Source: Lumnitzera littorea
Taxonomy: Eukaryota > Streptophyta > Magnoliopsida > Myrtales > Combretaceae
Length of the DNA stretch: 64,000 nucleotides
Assembly (NCBI GenBank): GCA_024138015.1
Contig: JAMXBB010000002.1
Span: 49,204,769 to 49,268,768, forward strand
Direction of reading: 5' to 3'
Positions within the stretch are counted from its first letter, which is position 1, and each line of letters starts with the position of its first letter. This document shows positions 11,529-24,221 of the stretch, piece by piece. The notes beneath the pieces are model-generated. The model was not told where the DNA came from. It made no database searches and saw only the letters and a list, made by a program, of their open reading frames with translations. Made by a program: the position numbers and the translations under genes.

Positions 11529-14500
11529 ATGAGTAGTAATTTCATTGTAGAAGTAAAATCAGATCCTAATAACAAGAAATCCTTAGATTTTAGTAGAAAA
11601 TACTTGCAATATCCTGAAAGACTAACAAATTACAATGCTCCTGCTAAATAATTATTAAGCAAAATGATACTATAGTTTTGTTATTATAATCCTAACATAA
11701 AAAATTAGATAAGATAGAATCAAAATTCAAAAACAAAAATGAAATAGAAAAAGAAGAAAAAGGTTATTCATAAGAATTAGAAAATATATTAGGACAACTC
11801 TAACGAATAAAAATTTTAGAAAAACCAGTAGAAAAAGCAAAGAAACCTAGCGAAATTTTTTACATTTATAAACCGGTAGAAAAGGATGAAGAAAAATAGT
11901 AATATTATAAGAAACCATAACTATAAGAACCAAAAATAACCCTTTTATAGGAGGCAGTAGAACACTTAGAAATAATCCAACCAGAGAAGAAACATCAAGA
12001 GGAGAAGGAGTCTTAAGTAGATTGACAAGTTAATGTAGACAAAAAAATCATATTGAGCAACTTGAAAAAATTATAGATATAAATAGGGACGTAGAAATCT
12101 ATATTATATAGGATGGGTAGGTTAAACTTAGGAAGAGCAAGATTGGTAAGGGACAATTGAGAAGAAATTATTTCAATTATCACTAAACCTATTAATGTAA
12201 AGCTACTAAGTGATACAACCACTAGAAAATTAAAATAAGGAGGACGAAGATTAGTACATCCAGGAATGACAGTGATAGGAATAAAAGGATTAGTAAGAAA
12301 ACAAATAGGAGTAAAGTTATTATTAGTTATAATAGATAAATCTGAGCAAAATGATATTAGAAAGGTAATAATAAGAACAATGGAAATTGACATGAATAAC
12401 AATAAAGGAATATTTTATTGTGCATCAAATTTTATGATTAGTATGAATAATATAAAAATTTTAGTAATCGGATTACAAGGTAAAAGATATAAAGATCATA
12501 TAGGATAAAATATATTAATAAACATAGGATTCATAAGAAGAGCAGTAGACGGAAATAATATATAATATAAATTAAACATAGATGCTATAATACAAGAAAT
12601 AGCTAGCGTAGGAATTAGGTTCATTCAACCTATGAAACTAAAAAGTAAAGAACTAAAAAGAACTAAATGGAATATATCTAAACACTTAGAAAGCACAAGT
12701 ACAGGTACAAGTAAAATTCTTGAAGATAGTATAATGTATAAAAATCTTGATGGATCTTATGAGCTAAGGTTTTTAGATTACAAAGAAAATACAATATCAA
12801 ATGAAGAAGAATTAATAAATGATAATTTAAAAAATAGGATAGAAATGATGTTAGATATTAGTGGAAGTACGCTCAAATATTGGGCCATAATAAAAAGCCC
12901 AAATAATGGAAGATTTCTGATTAAAAACTAGGAAGAAATTAATGAAGAGATAAAAAAATTAAGAAATACAGGATATCTAGATAAAAATATTATTTTGTAG
13001 AAAACAAGTGTGATCTAGGTGGAAAAACATATGTAAGAGACAGTACATTAAATCATCAAAAAAAAAATTAGAAATAGTATAAAGATATAATATTTAACTG
13101 GAAAATAAACAAGAAGAAGAACATATATTAGGAACCTTTTTAGATAATTGTTTCATAGATTCTCAAGAATTAGAAGCCTTAGAAGACATAGTAAAAGAAG
13201 TAGAGAAATCTTTAGAAAATGAATAAACAACTTCAAAATATACATATAATAGGGAATCGTTATAACTCATGAATTCAAATGTTAGTAGTATAAATAATAC
13301 ACCAATATTTAACACAATATTAGAAAATCCTATAGGATAGCTAAGTAGAACTCCTTATATATATTATAGAGAATTTGAAAGGGATTATAAAAGTATAAGA
13401 AAATGTATGTCTTTAGAAACATTTGATAAAAGAGATTTAGTACACAATGGAAGAATACTCAATTTAGTAGCCCATGATCCTTAACTTTAACCACAAATAT
13501 TAAGTATCTGGACTCAATTAGTGACTAGAGAATGGGGAAACTGTAATGTAAGTGATTATGCTACAACAATGTATAACTTTTAAAAAAAAAATTAGGAGAT
13601 AGTATTAGAGCTTTATGGGAAAGCTAGAAAAGAAAATTTCTAGAACAATTTCACACAAATCTACATTTAAGAACTAATCCCTATAATTTTACAAATAAAA
13701 TTACTATATTAGTAATGAGTACACATTCCAACGTTAGTAATGTTCTACAAGTACAAATGAATATAATGAGAGCTTTAGAACAATTACAATTAAAAGATTG
13801 GATATATATTAAAAAAATTATGAATGATTTCTTTTATCATTGTAATATAGCTAGATGTTACTATAAAACAAATATAGCAGATAAATTATTATTAAAATTA
13901 CTAGGATCATTAGGACAAGAAATTTACAAAAAAATTTAAAGAGCAAAAAGAACCCACCTTACCCATAGAATTAAATAATATAGGCATAAGAGTACAATTT
14001 GTGCTACAAAATTAGTAGAAAAATATATAAGTATACAAATAGCAAAACAATTAAAAAGATAATATATTTTCTTTGGAAATATATATACATCTCAGAAATA
14101 TAGAGATAGAGAAAACAATAGACCAAGAAGGAGATAATATAGGCATAGACAAAGGAAACCGGTAAAAAAGTATTACCTTAAGAGAAGTAAAGTAAGAAAA
14201 CCTTATTTAAATAAAGAAAAACATGTAAAAAATATAATAAGGATAAAAATTATAAGAATATATTAACATGTTTTGCTTGTAAAAATGAAGGATATTTAGC
14301 TAAGAATTATGATAAAAGACATAATATTTATGATAAGTGTATTACATTATATTAGAAGTAGATGAGTTAATGGATGATACAGAAACCATATGTAATATAA
14401 TTAGCATAGAAGATATAAAAGAAATCGATAGTGATGAAGAAAATGACTATTTTATATAAGAAATTCTAGGTATAGAAAGAGGAATAGATATATTACAAGA

Positions 14501-14876
14501 AATAAATGAAATAGAAGAAATATTAGACAACATAAATTTCCAAGAATTTGTAGATGATAAAAGAGGATGTAATTATGATTCGAACCAAAGTTCAGGGTTA
14601 ATGGTTATCCTTGTAAATTTTATAATAGATATCTATAGTTAAAGCTTAGGCATCAATGTAATAATTATCTAATAGAAGCTTGTAAAATTTGCTTAAATAA
14701 TCAAGGGGAAATAATAGATTTTAAAACAAAAACTTTCAAAAAAGAAGATAGTAATGATTTAATTGAAAGAAGAATATTAAAATTAGAAGAAAGAGTAGAA
14801 CAAAATTGAAGAGAAATTAGATTTAGAAGAAAATATAGATCTAAAACACAGACAAAAAACAAGAAAAGGGATAACA
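11529..14876 (+). pseudogene. Pararetrovirus ORF2 relic: movement protein plus coat protein
   Basis: It starts with ATG at 11529. Movement-protein signature: 12230-12640, including a HPGMTVIGIKGLVRK stretch (12258-12302), a 'GTMEIDMNNNK'-like stretch read here as RTMEIDMNNNK (about 12375), and IQEIASVGIRF (about 12592), all characteristic of caulimovirid 30K-type movement proteins that modify plasmodesmata. Coat-protein region: about 13270-14400. A strongly basic Arg/Lys run lies at about 14100-14250, followed by a zinc knuckle beginning CFAC at 14271; its His and last Cys positions now read Tyr. An acidic stretch (14360-14560) follows. Many TAG/TAA codons and frame changes interrupt it. The end at the ORF3 start is inferred from spacing. 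Confidence 0.7.
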
Positions 14877-16948
14877 ATGGAAGAAAAATTAGAGAACAAT
14901 TATTTAAACACGACCAAAACATATTTTAGGAAAGAAATAAATAGTAATTTAGGATTATTAATAACAAATGTGAGAATAAATGGAAGATTTGTTGTTAGAG
15001 AATTTACTTTAGAAACACAAGCATTAATAGACACCGGAACTTCTAATAATCATATAGATAGTAAACAAATTCCCAACATTTAATTAAAAAATTATCAACA
15101 AATGAATGTGTATATGTAAGACAAATGGGCAAAGGATTGTATCAATATTGTAAAGTATTAACTAAACATAAGATAGCATTAGAAATAGAAAAAGAATAGA
15201 CAAATGATTTACATAGTTCTAAAACATATGTAAGAGATATGAAACTCCATAAATATATTTGTATAATAGGATTACAGTTTTTGTTAAATAATAATTATGG
15301 ATTTAGTTTAAATACACAAGAGCTAACACTTTGAGCTTCTCTTATAGTACTTATTTTAAAAGAAAAATGTGAATGTGATGTACAAGATAAATGTAACATA
15401 AAAAGGTAGAAGAAGAAAAAGAAAACATAGAAATAAAAGAGGAATTATATGAACAAGTAATAGAAGATTATGAAAATTTAGAATTAATAAATGATTGCTT
15501 AAATTATAGAAAATTTATAATTTCATAAAAAAAAAGGAATAACATAAATAGATATATAATTAGTAAACTAGAAAAAGAAGAAGTTATAGGAGAAAACCCC
15601 ATAAAACTATGGGATAGAAATAATATATATTGTAAATTAGATATACTTAATCCAGATTTAGAAATAAGGACAAAGAAAATAGAGTGCAATAATTTAGATA
15701 GAAAAGAATTTAAGTTACATATTAGTGAATTATTAAAATTAAGCATCATTAGAAAATCTAATAGTTCCCAGCATTTATTGCTAGAAAACATAATAAAATT
15801 GTTAAGGGTAAAAATAGGATGGTAATAGACTATAGCCGCTCAAATGATAATATAAGAACATATGCATTGGACATTTCTAACAAAACAAATTTAATAAATA
15901 GGGTACAAAATAACAATATTTTTAATAAATCAGGATTCTAGCAAATTAAAATGCATGAAGAATCATTTTCATAGACAACATTTATGTGTTCATTGAGAAA
16001 TTTTGAAATGTTATTTGTGTTTTTTGGTTTAAAAAATGCTCCTTTAGTTTTTTAAAGGAAGATGGGTAAAATTTTTTCAAAATATTACTTTGTTTGTGTA
16101 TATATAGATGATATTTTAATACATTTGAAAACTAAAAAAGAACATAAACGACATCTAAATATTATTTTATCTGAATTCCTTAAAAATAAAATAGTTATAA
16201 GTAGCAAAAAAGCCTAATTCTATAAATAAATATATATATAGAATTCTTAGGAGCAGAAATAAGAAATGGAAAAATTAAGCTACAACCTCATATTTCTAAA
16301 AAAGTTGTAGAATTCAATGAAGACTTTGACAAAAACACTTTACAACAATTTTTAGGTTTAGTCAATTATGCAAGATCATTTATAAAAAACTTAGGAAAAT
16401 ATATCAAACAATTGTACCAAAAAAACAAGTAATTTTAAACATTTAAATTTAGAAGAACTTAAACAAGTAAGATATATAAAGAATTAGTAAGGAATTTGCC
16501 AAATCTAGGATTGCCATTAGACAGTAACTATCTAATTGTAGAAACAGATGGATATGAAAACAGATAGGTAAGTAACCTTGAAAAAAAAACCTCATAAATA
16601 CGCTATAAAAAATGAAGAAGAAGTTTATAGATATAGCAGTGGTATGTCTAGAGAAAAAAGGATAACGAGTAGTATAGACATAGAGATTCTTGCTGTTATA
16701 TATAGATTAAATAGTTTTAGACTATTTTTTATTAATAAAGCTGAAATTTTAGTAAGAATTGATTGTGAAACTATTATTGAGTTTTACAAAAATAAGAATA
16801 ATAAAAGTACGTTCCGAGAAAGTAAATCAAGTTTATAGATATTTTAGTCATTAGTAGATATAAAGTAGAAATGGAATACATAAAAGGAAAAGATAATAAC
16901 TTAGCTTATGTCTTGAGTTGGTACATTTTCCACGGAGAATTACAATAG
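14877..16948 (+). pseudogene. Pararetrovirus ORF3 relic: aspartic protease, reverse transcriptase, RNase H
   Basis: It starts with ATG 14877 (MEEKLENN). The protease active site reads ALIDTGTSN at about 15027-15053. RT follows from about 15520: VIDYS at 15822, FFGLKNAP at about 16021, the catalytic YIDD at 16101-16112, and FLGAEI at about 16243. QQFLGLVNYARSFIKNLGK (16339-16400) is typical of caulimovirids rather than of Ty3/gypsy. RNase H lies at about 16545-16920, with YSSGMSR and the terminal EYIKGKDNNLAYVLS. The frame closes with TAG at 16946-16948, and no integrase follows. The protein would copy pregenomic RNA into DNA in the virion or cytoplasm. Frame changes near 15083, 16220 and 16430 and several stops make it non-functional. 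Confidence 0.8.
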
Positions 16949-16967
16949 ACTAGTTCAACCAAATCTA

Positions 16968-17804
16968 ATGGGTCAAGAGCCAATGTCATTCCCAGTCAAT
17001 GATGGACAAATGGACATAACAAATAGATAAGGGTTGACAACTTTCAAGCCCACTTTAAGATCTAGTAGTAGTAATAGTAACATATTTTTCATGATGAATT
17101 ATAATGGAATAGAATTCCTTATCTATCTAAAAGGCTCATCTTTAAAATTTAAATAATCTACAAAAGTAGATGTAGATGAAGATGAAGCCTAAAAAGTGCT
17201 CATTGATACAATTTGGAGACTTCATATTATAAACAAAAACAAGTTAAAAGTTTGTGTAGTTTTATCTAATTATTTTACAAAAATAAACAATGAGTCTACT
17301 CCTAGACAAGAAGGTATAGATTTTTGACAAAGCAAAACGTTTAATTGTTATGCAGTAATGAATAGATTTAACTTAGGAATTTACAAAGAATGGTACAAAG
17401 TAATTCCTTAAATATGAGATTAACATTGGCCCCGTTTGGGGGAGATGTAATTCTCTTGTTGAGGCAAGATAAAAAATGTTTAAATTACTTGAGGATAAAA
17501 TGTTTTTAATAGATCCACAATTGGTCAATGAATATAAGCACCAAGTAGAAAAGATGCCCCTAGTAAAAGAGAAAGAGACTATAAACAAGTAGAAACCTAT
17601 AAACAAGCAGAAACCTATAAACAAGCATTTCCTAGAAATGATATAAGACATGAAGAAGTTACGGATATTTTATTCTAATTGAAATATGCATACATTTTCT
17701 TTAAGAGGCATCTTATATAAACAAATGATAGAAATCAACCCCGTGGACCCTCTACTTGGAACCAAGCTAGAAGACTATAAGGACTTACTTGTCAAATATT
17801 AGCT
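16968..17804 (+). pseudogene. Pararetrovirus ORF4 relic, N-terminal part: viroplasmin/transactivator-like
   Basis: ATG 16968 lies 19 nt after the ORF3 stop. The core reads TFNCYAVMNRFNLGIYKEW (17337-17393), which fits the 'YAV.nG...GIY..W' pattern of the Cauli_VI/viroplasmin fold, found in the caulimovirus translational transactivator (inclusion-body protein) and at the N terminus of RNase H1. A frame change follows at about 17410, and a run of three near-identical TYKQ-type repeats lies at 17580-17620. The frame is back by 17745. It is then cut at 17804 by a solo LTR whose 5-bp duplication is TAGCT/TAGAT. Its remainder resumes at 40459 in the matching frame. Assignment as transactivator is family-based inference. 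Confidence 0.6.
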
Positions 17805-18335
17805 TGAGAACCAATTAGAGACGAAGATTCTATCACCTACTTAGGTTTATTACACTTCAACCGATCTGAGCACCAAACCCTAGTGTAGGTCAGTATGGTT
17901 TTCTATTTACCGAGCCTTAGATATTTGTTCAAGCTAAGCTACCGAGCTATCTAGCTTGAAGAAGACCTAAATAATTTAGAAAGTATGAGCTTAGATCTGA
18001 TCTAAGTTTGGTTGGCCTCAATCCATGACTTTTACTCGACCTCTTCCAAGCTAGATCTTATAATTGCTGAGTTACCTCAAAATTCATTTCGACAGAACCA
18101 ACTACATTACAAGTCCTCAGTTGCCTCTCGACACATATCTTTAAGCGTAACATTTTAGAATGATTCCTTACTTTTCTGTACAAGATATTCTATCATTTTT
18201 ACCCTTTTTAGTATATTTTATGAATATTTTCTTACATTATTCATTTTGTCTTTTCCATGTATGAATTATAACCTTAGTGAGGCTAGTATATAAACCCCTA
18301 TTTTCTTGTATACAATCAACACACATGATACTATA
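17805..18335 (+). repeat. Solo LTR 'C', left part
   Basis: It starts TGAGAACC right after TAGCT (17800-17804), which is repeated with one change as TAGAT (40454-40458) after the right part. Sequence is LTR-like, with a TATATAAA at about 18281 and 'CGAGCTA' phrases. It is cut at 18335 by element B, with the duplication CTATA (18331-18335) / CTACA (40189-40193). Removing C together with one duplication copy reconnects viral ORF4 in frame, so C is an insertion in the virus and is now a solo LTR of about 790 bp without internal domain. Confidence 0.65.
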
Positions 18336-19236
18336 TGATGAACTCCTGACCAATGGTCCCATTATTTGCGCACGACTCCAATCCCTCACCTGGCGAATTC
18401 TCTCTAGACAACATACTGATGACCAGAAAGTTTACGTCGAAGAAATGTAGCTAAACTCCTTAAGCTCTCTAAATTGTCATACATTGATTTGTATACTCGG
18501 TAGTGATGATGCCGACCATTCTCTTGCCAAAGACCTTATGCTAAGTAATCCGACCAACCATTACCAAGAAGTTCCTGCCGAATAACGAGAGACTCACTTA
18601 AATGACTAAATAGTTTTCTCTCGACATGTCATCATTTCTTTCGTCCCCGCCCCCTTTATTGCCGCAACATTTTGACCCTTTTTGCCTGCTTTGCTAAGAA
18701 AATATTCATACGAGACCAATATTGCACTGCTACCTATCTACCTCATCTAATATTATACTACTTTTCCATTTTTGGTCTTTTGTCCTTTTTACCCTTTTTT
18801 ATATGTACTAGGAATCCCCTTTTTGTATATACTTTCTTATAATTTCTTTATTTGTAATGTTGCCCTAAGAACTTACTATAAATAGTCATTTTCTCTTGTA
18901 AGCCACAGATAACTTATATTTTAATACTGAATACTCTGTTCTTATGAGATAACCCTCTCCAAGTCCATACTTCATACACTTGTATCTAATCTTATCGAGT
19001 AGCTCAGGATTAATGGCAGATGGACCTTGATATTAACTTATGTATCATATCAAGTGAGGTGTCAAGTCGTGTTGTGTTCGTTGGTGAGTCACATCCTTCG
19101 AGTAGCTTTACATCAACTACTCTTTTTCGATTGTAAACCATTTCCCACTAGTTTTCTCTGATATCTTAAATGACCCATTTCAGTTCTAATCTGTTATGGT
19201 AAATCCTAGTAATAACTATGCTCTTAGGTACATCAT
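18336..19236 (+). repeat. Element B 5' LTR
   Basis: It begins TGATGAACTCC and ends CATCA, and matches 39286-40188 along its whole length with scattered substitutions. The pair ends just before a primer-binding site (this copy) and just after a purine-rich tract (the other copy). A TATAAATA lies near 18890. Confidence 0.8.
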
Positions 19237-19244
19237 ATACTCCT

Positions 19245-19256
19245 AGTATCAAAGCT
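19245..19256 (+). other. Element B primer-binding site, tRNA-Met type
   Basis: TAGTATCAAAGC lies 8 nt after the 5' LTR and matches the canonical plant tRNA-Met(i) primer site TGGTATCAGAGC at 10 of 12 positions. Both differences are G-to-A changes. Confidence 0.7.
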
Positions 19257-19539
19257 TGAGGTTGAGGTTGAAACCGAGAGCTATGTAATAATAGTCAGTC
19301 TGCTATTCGAGATACTGTATGTGTTGTAGCCATCCATGTAAAGTATAGTTACTGAAATTTTGTGTTGAGAATGTCGAACCTTACTGTACAAGGAGAGATT
19401 CACGATGTTAAAAGTGATGCTCATGGTCGTGGTCGAGTTACCTAACAAATACCATGTACTACTGATAAGTAAATACAAGATCTTGCTGCTATTGTGGCAA
19501 TTTAGTTGTCTTAGTAAATAGGGTCTTAGAGAATGGACC

Positions 19540-20214
19540 ACATGAGAGAGTTATTAAGTAAGGTTGAGTAATGAGAGATAGGTTGAGGAGTTTGAAAGCC
19601 TTTCTAGTGAACCATGCACCATCGTGACATGCTGATAAAGTCGTGAAGAGAAGGTTAGAGTGAGACGAAGTGGAAGAGTATGAAGAAGAAGAGGACCAGT
19701 ATATTGGGATTGATGAGCATGACTTCAAAGCACCAAGAGATATCGAACATCTTAAGATATAGATTTCAAACTTCAACGGGTCTAGTACTATTAATGACTA
19801 CCTAGATTGGGAAGAGAAGATCGAAAAGATATTTAATGTCTATGATTGTGAAGATGTTGTTTGCATTAAAGTGGCCACGTTAGAATTTTCTAGGTATGCG
19901 GCAATGTAGTGGAAGAAGCTACAGAATGTTTGCTTAAGGACTCGATGTGAGGTCTGAACATGGAACGATATTAAGAGAGTTTTGAGGAATAGGTTTGTTC
20001 CCAAACACTACAAATAGGACAATTTTTGACAACTCCAAGACTTAAGGCAAGGTAACAGGTTTGTAGATGACTATGTCCGAGAGTTTCAGTTGCTCATGAT
20101 ACGATGTGATGTTGACAAGCCTAAGACTCGAACTATAGCACGGTTCATCTCGGGACACCAAATTGAGATGGGTCACATAATGGAATCGTAGAGCCTCACA
20201 ACTCTAGATGAAAC
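19540..20214 (+). pseudogene. Element B gag, N-terminal part
   Basis: The capsid-type Retrotrans_gag core reads STINDYLDWEEKIEKIF at about 19786, then RYAAM, W-K-K-L-Q, NRFVPKHYK and GNRFVDDYVREFQLLMIRC (about 20055), ending TTLDET at 20214. Stops are mostly TAG/TGA. Element A is inserted at 20214/20215 after GAAAC. The frame continues at 35256 as the 'TLDETIRVA' region, so the insertion is clean. The start codon is not identified. Confidence 0.75.
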
Positions 20215-23133
20215 TGTAAGCCCTAAAGTTAGGCCAAGTAGCCGTAGGATTGAACTTAGAACACAAAGTTTAGGGCGATCGGTTAAAGGATCCGATCAAA
20301 CCCAAATTATAAACTATTGAGAGAAGTATTAGTAAAAATGACTCCGTAAACTTGAATTTAAGAAAATAAATAGTAAAATAGGAGACTATAAAATTTTTAA
20401 ATTTTAAGCATAATAATTGCTAATTACCGAAAAGGCAAAAAGTGTAATCTAATAACTAATAAATTACTAGAGATAGATTATATGTATACTAAAAATTTTA
20501 GAATGACCAAAATAATAATTAGGAATGTTCACGTGTACCCCACATGTATTTATGTGTAGATAAAAATACGCGAAATTACTTAAATTAGCCAAAAACTAAG
20601 TAAATAATTAAAGAAAATTATAAATTAATTATGGAAAAATTAGAAAAAAAATCAGAAGAGGATAAGATGATCCAAATCAGGTCGTGACATGTCAGGATCT
20701 ACCAAATAAAAATCAACTAATTAAAATTAGGCAACACAAAAGCCAAAAATCAAGGGAATTAGGCAAAGTCATGTCTAATTAATGCATAATAATTACAAAA
20801 ATCGTCTATAAATAGGGGAAAATTTTCCAGAACTCATTTGGGCAGTAAGGAATCTAAGAAAAATTGTGAGACCCAAAAATTTGAGAGAAAATTCAGAAAA
20901 CAAAAAAAAGAAAAGAAAATTGTGCAGATTGGGTAAGTGAGCCAAACCCACATCTCACCACCACATGGGACCGAGCCACCACTACTACCCTACACTAGAC
21001 CCATCGTCTGGGCCGGCCAACAACCTTGGACCGGGTTTCGACGGCCAGAAAGCATCGAACTGGGTGAGTCCCATAATTGCCCCGATTTTGTATAATTTCG
21101 AAAAAATAGTTATTCTGCTTAGAAAATTATGAAACTTGTTATTCTGAGGTTTTATTGTATGTAGATTTAGGGAAAAATAGTGATTTAGTTTAATCACGTC
21201 TAGAAATATAAGGTCCTTAACAAATTGAAAAAAACCGAGCATGATTAGAACTAGAAATAAATAGGCCTAGGAGTGTAGTTTGGAGCTTAATTTTTTTCTA
21301 TAGGATGCTCATGTGATATAGAACAGTGTTATGAAGCCATTTTTTTAAAATTAATTTTCGAAATTTTTAAGTTAATTTTTAGCCCTAAAATGATGGAAAA
21401 ATTGGATAATTTTGGGTTAATTAGGTGATTAAAATACTAATTACTGATTTAGCTAGTAATTAGATATTTAGGGATGTTAATCTCTGATGTAGAAACCTAA
21501 TCCTAGCCTTTGGAGTATTAAGTATGGTTAATTGAGGGAATTAAGTAGTTAATGTAAGAAATTAGTAATATGTGAAATTAAAAATTAATAAATCTAAAAA
21601 ATTAGGGTTATTTAGATAATATTATAATAGAAATAAAAATAATAATAAACCTGAAATAACATTTAATTTTAAGTAAATGTCTCAAAACGTAAGATTTTCT
21701 AACATTGGGAATAAATCCGATATCCCAATTAGGGTTAGCATGTACCAAATAGTTTAGAATACTAGATTAAGACCCAATAGGATATTTGAATACCCAAGCG
21801 TAATGTGAGTAATGTCACATTAGGATTCGAGCATATTTAAGACTTAGGAATCAAAATTTAAAAATCTAATTTAGGATTCGAACCTCGAAATAGAGTACAA
21901 CGAATCATTAGTACGTTATAGGTATACATGGAAAAATGAGTTAAATTATGACTTAGAATATGAATCCTTAAAGTATAAGTACTAAACAGACCTATTTGTA
22001 TTATAGGACACCTAGAGACAAATCAGCTTGCGACTAAGGGATCGAGCGATCGAACAATTTCAAGTAAGTTGGGTTATTACTTCTTGTAATAGAGTACTAG
22101 TTTTATGGTACTCGGAGACTTAAGCTTGTATATGGTTGTGATTGTAAATAATTTATGCATGTGTTTGACGTATCTGAATTTGTGCTGAAATTGTGATGTG
22201 AGTGATGTTGTGTTATGATTGAATTGGTGTGAAATTGTTTGAACACCCTAATTGAAATTTAATCTTATTCGACTCTAAGAACCAAAAATGTCATGCATTG
22301 CAACCCGTTAGGAGATCATAGGATTCTCCAATGAAATACCGACCCCTTCGAAAGGGATAGCGCAGGATTGCAAAATGGTCCCTTCTTCATCCTCAGTCGA
22401 ACTAAGTGACAAGAGAGGAGGTCGCGGTGAGGGTGAAGTCAATGGTTCGAAGGTAGTCACGGGAGGAGCGAGGTCTCCATTGCACAAGCTTGAGTTTGGT
22501 TGTGAGCTGTTGCATAACATGGAACTCCTTAACCCGGATTAGAGCGAGCAAAATTTCTCTGATTTCACAACGAACCGGATTACGTTGTGCGATAACACTT
22601 GATTGTTGTATTGCATGAAAATAATTGATTGTTAATCTTGTTTGTGCTTGTATGCATTCATGAGTCTCCAATTCAACTTACTGAGCTGTAGTTGCTTATA
22701 CCCTTATAGATCCTTTTGTAGGTTCTGATTTCTAAAACTTCAAGTACTATGCTGCCCTATAATTACCCAGAGGTTAGTCCTTCGAAGCCAGGGGTGTGAG
22801 GATCAAGTTACTTAGTATAATGTGTAACTAGAGTAACCTTGTAGTTAGGGATAAAAGATTGAGAGTCGTTATGTAATCTAGTGAACTGTTGTGTTTATGC
22901 AAAACCTCCTGGGAAGCTCTATGGACTTACTTATAATTATCTATGTTTATTAGAAATTTATAATATTTATCATAATTGTAGTATAACTGTTAATCGGACA
23001 GTTTACTTCAAAGTGAGGAGTCATCGACGCCTTGTGTAGATCATGTCTATGGTAGGTACCGTGAGGCCAGTTACTATCATAGAATGGTTTACACGGCGGG
23101 ACTGTTGCGACTCTGCGACTTCGGAATGTAACA
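20215..23133 (+). repeat. Element A 5' LTR
   Basis: It runs from TGTAAGCCCT to AATGTAACA, preceded by target copy GAAAC and followed after 9 nt by the primer site. It matches 32604-35250 (direct) and 24962-27863 (inverted). It contains a segment of about 260-270 bp (about 21043-21308) missing from the 3' LTR but present in the inverted copy. Small ORFs inside are not genes. Confidence 0.92.
20817..20824 (+). promoter_or_regulatory. TATA box in element A 5' LTR
   Basis: TATAAATA is conserved in all three LTR copies (33184-33191 in the 3' LTR; 27265-27272 on the minus strand in the antisense LTR) and is followed by the same GGGAAAATTTT-type leader, with slight variation. It is the likely start of the element transcript (R region). 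Confidence 0.6.
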
Positions 23134-23142
23134 GTTCTCGGT

Positions 23143-23154
23143 TGGTATTAGAGC
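23143..23154 (+). other. Element A primer-binding site, tRNA-Met type
   Basis: TGGTATTAGAGC lies 9 nt after the LTR end and matches the tRNA-Met(i) site TGGTATCAGAGC except for one C-to-T change. It primes minus-strand DNA synthesis. Confidence 0.85.
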
Positions 23155-23324
23155 GTAGTTTTAGTAAACTCGCTTTGAAGCGTCATACTTTAAAAAGAAA
23201 TAGATATTATAGGAATATTGAGAGTGGGTAATATTAAGTGGGTAATAAAAAATTACATAACATAAGTAACCATAATCTTTAACATAGGAAATACTAATTG
23301 ATTTAACTATAATTACAGGGTCGA

Positions 23325-24221
23325 ATGGGAGAACTAATCCATAGTTGGATACGGTTTGGATGGAATGGAGAAGTATCTCCTATTGATTATAGGGTTAAAT
23401 TACAGTGGCTATTCATGGAATTAGCAGATTAGAATATATTTAGAACGGTTGATGAGATTATTGATAAGTTTCATGATAAAATGTGCTATAGTTGGAAGAA
23501 TGAATAGGCATGGATGGAGATGAGTTTAGGACCCCAATATAATAGATACACTGCCATAGCAGCTTTTGAGCAGAGATGGTTGGAGAAAGAGGGAATTATA
23601 ACCTTGATGATGCCCTTACAATATTTCCCTACTAGGTTAGAGGATGGGAGACCATACCCTGTTAGTATTGCACACATCCCTACTGACATTCCATACATTT
23701 CTAGATAGTACCCATTAGGGATCATTGATTGGTTTCCTTAGTTCCCAGAGCCTACTAGGGATGGTATAGAGATATCATTGAACCCTAACCCTGAACTTGA
23801 GTTTGAAATACCAGAACCACCACCGGAAAGCCCACCTCCAGTTGAACCCCAAGTTGATGGAGTTCATGTCGAGGAAGACCCCGAGGAAGACCCAGAAGAG
23901 GATCTAGAGGAGGACCCAGAAGAAGAAGAGCTAGAAGAAGACCCTAAGGAGGAGCAAGAGAATGAGAATGAGCCCGATATAGATATACATACTGTAGTTA
24001 TGCAGGTGATTGCAGACACCGTGATAGCTGGAGTTGGAGCTGGTGCTACAGCTGAGTCAGATGATGATGATGTGCAGGAGTTGATTGTGATTCTTGAGAC
24101 TCCAGAGATCTTGTTTATAGACTCTGCATTAGATAACGAGCCTGAGGATCACTCGGTAGGAGGCTATGTGGCTCACAATTCCTTTGATGGAGTAGCTACC
24201 ACGGATTTAGAGGAAGATTAG
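23325..24221 (+). pseudogene. Extra ORF upstream of gag in element A, unknown function
   Basis: One frame runs from ATG 23325 to TAG 24219-24221, 298 codons, interrupted only by TAG at 23430, 23505, 23706 and 23739. The N-terminal two thirds is globular-looking, aromatic-rich (DYRVKLQWLFMELAD, RYTAIAAFEQRWLEKEG, PYPVSIAHIPTDIPYI). Then come a Pro/Glu tract (PEPPPESPPPVEPQVDG), a very acidic run with repeated EEDPEED units (residues about 182-222), and a tail. The acidic part alone is a 147-codon open frame (23778-24221). No known domain is recognised. It lies between primer site and gag, where Ogre/Tat elements have an ORF1, but this is a chromovirus. It is not a gag exon: gag has its own ATG 520 nt downstream in another frame. 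Confidence 0.6.

Noticed and set aside
12013..12402. 129-codon minus-strand open frame
   Set aside because: Lies antisense to the viral movement-protein region; hydrophobic composition is the mirror of A-rich coding DNA.
16578..16838. Treating the 86-codon frame as a separate gene
   Set aside because: It is the RNase H part of viral ORF3.
10390..17804. Ty1/copia or Ty3/gypsy retrotransposon
   Set aside because: No LTRs, no integrase; movement-protein motifs and caulimovirid RT/RNase H features are present.
22308..22671. Open frames repeated at 34519-34788
   Set aside because: Both lie in LTRs of element A and reflect repeat sequence, not genes.
23486..23725. Minus-strand 79-codon frame
   Set aside because: Antisense shadow of the pre-gag ORF.
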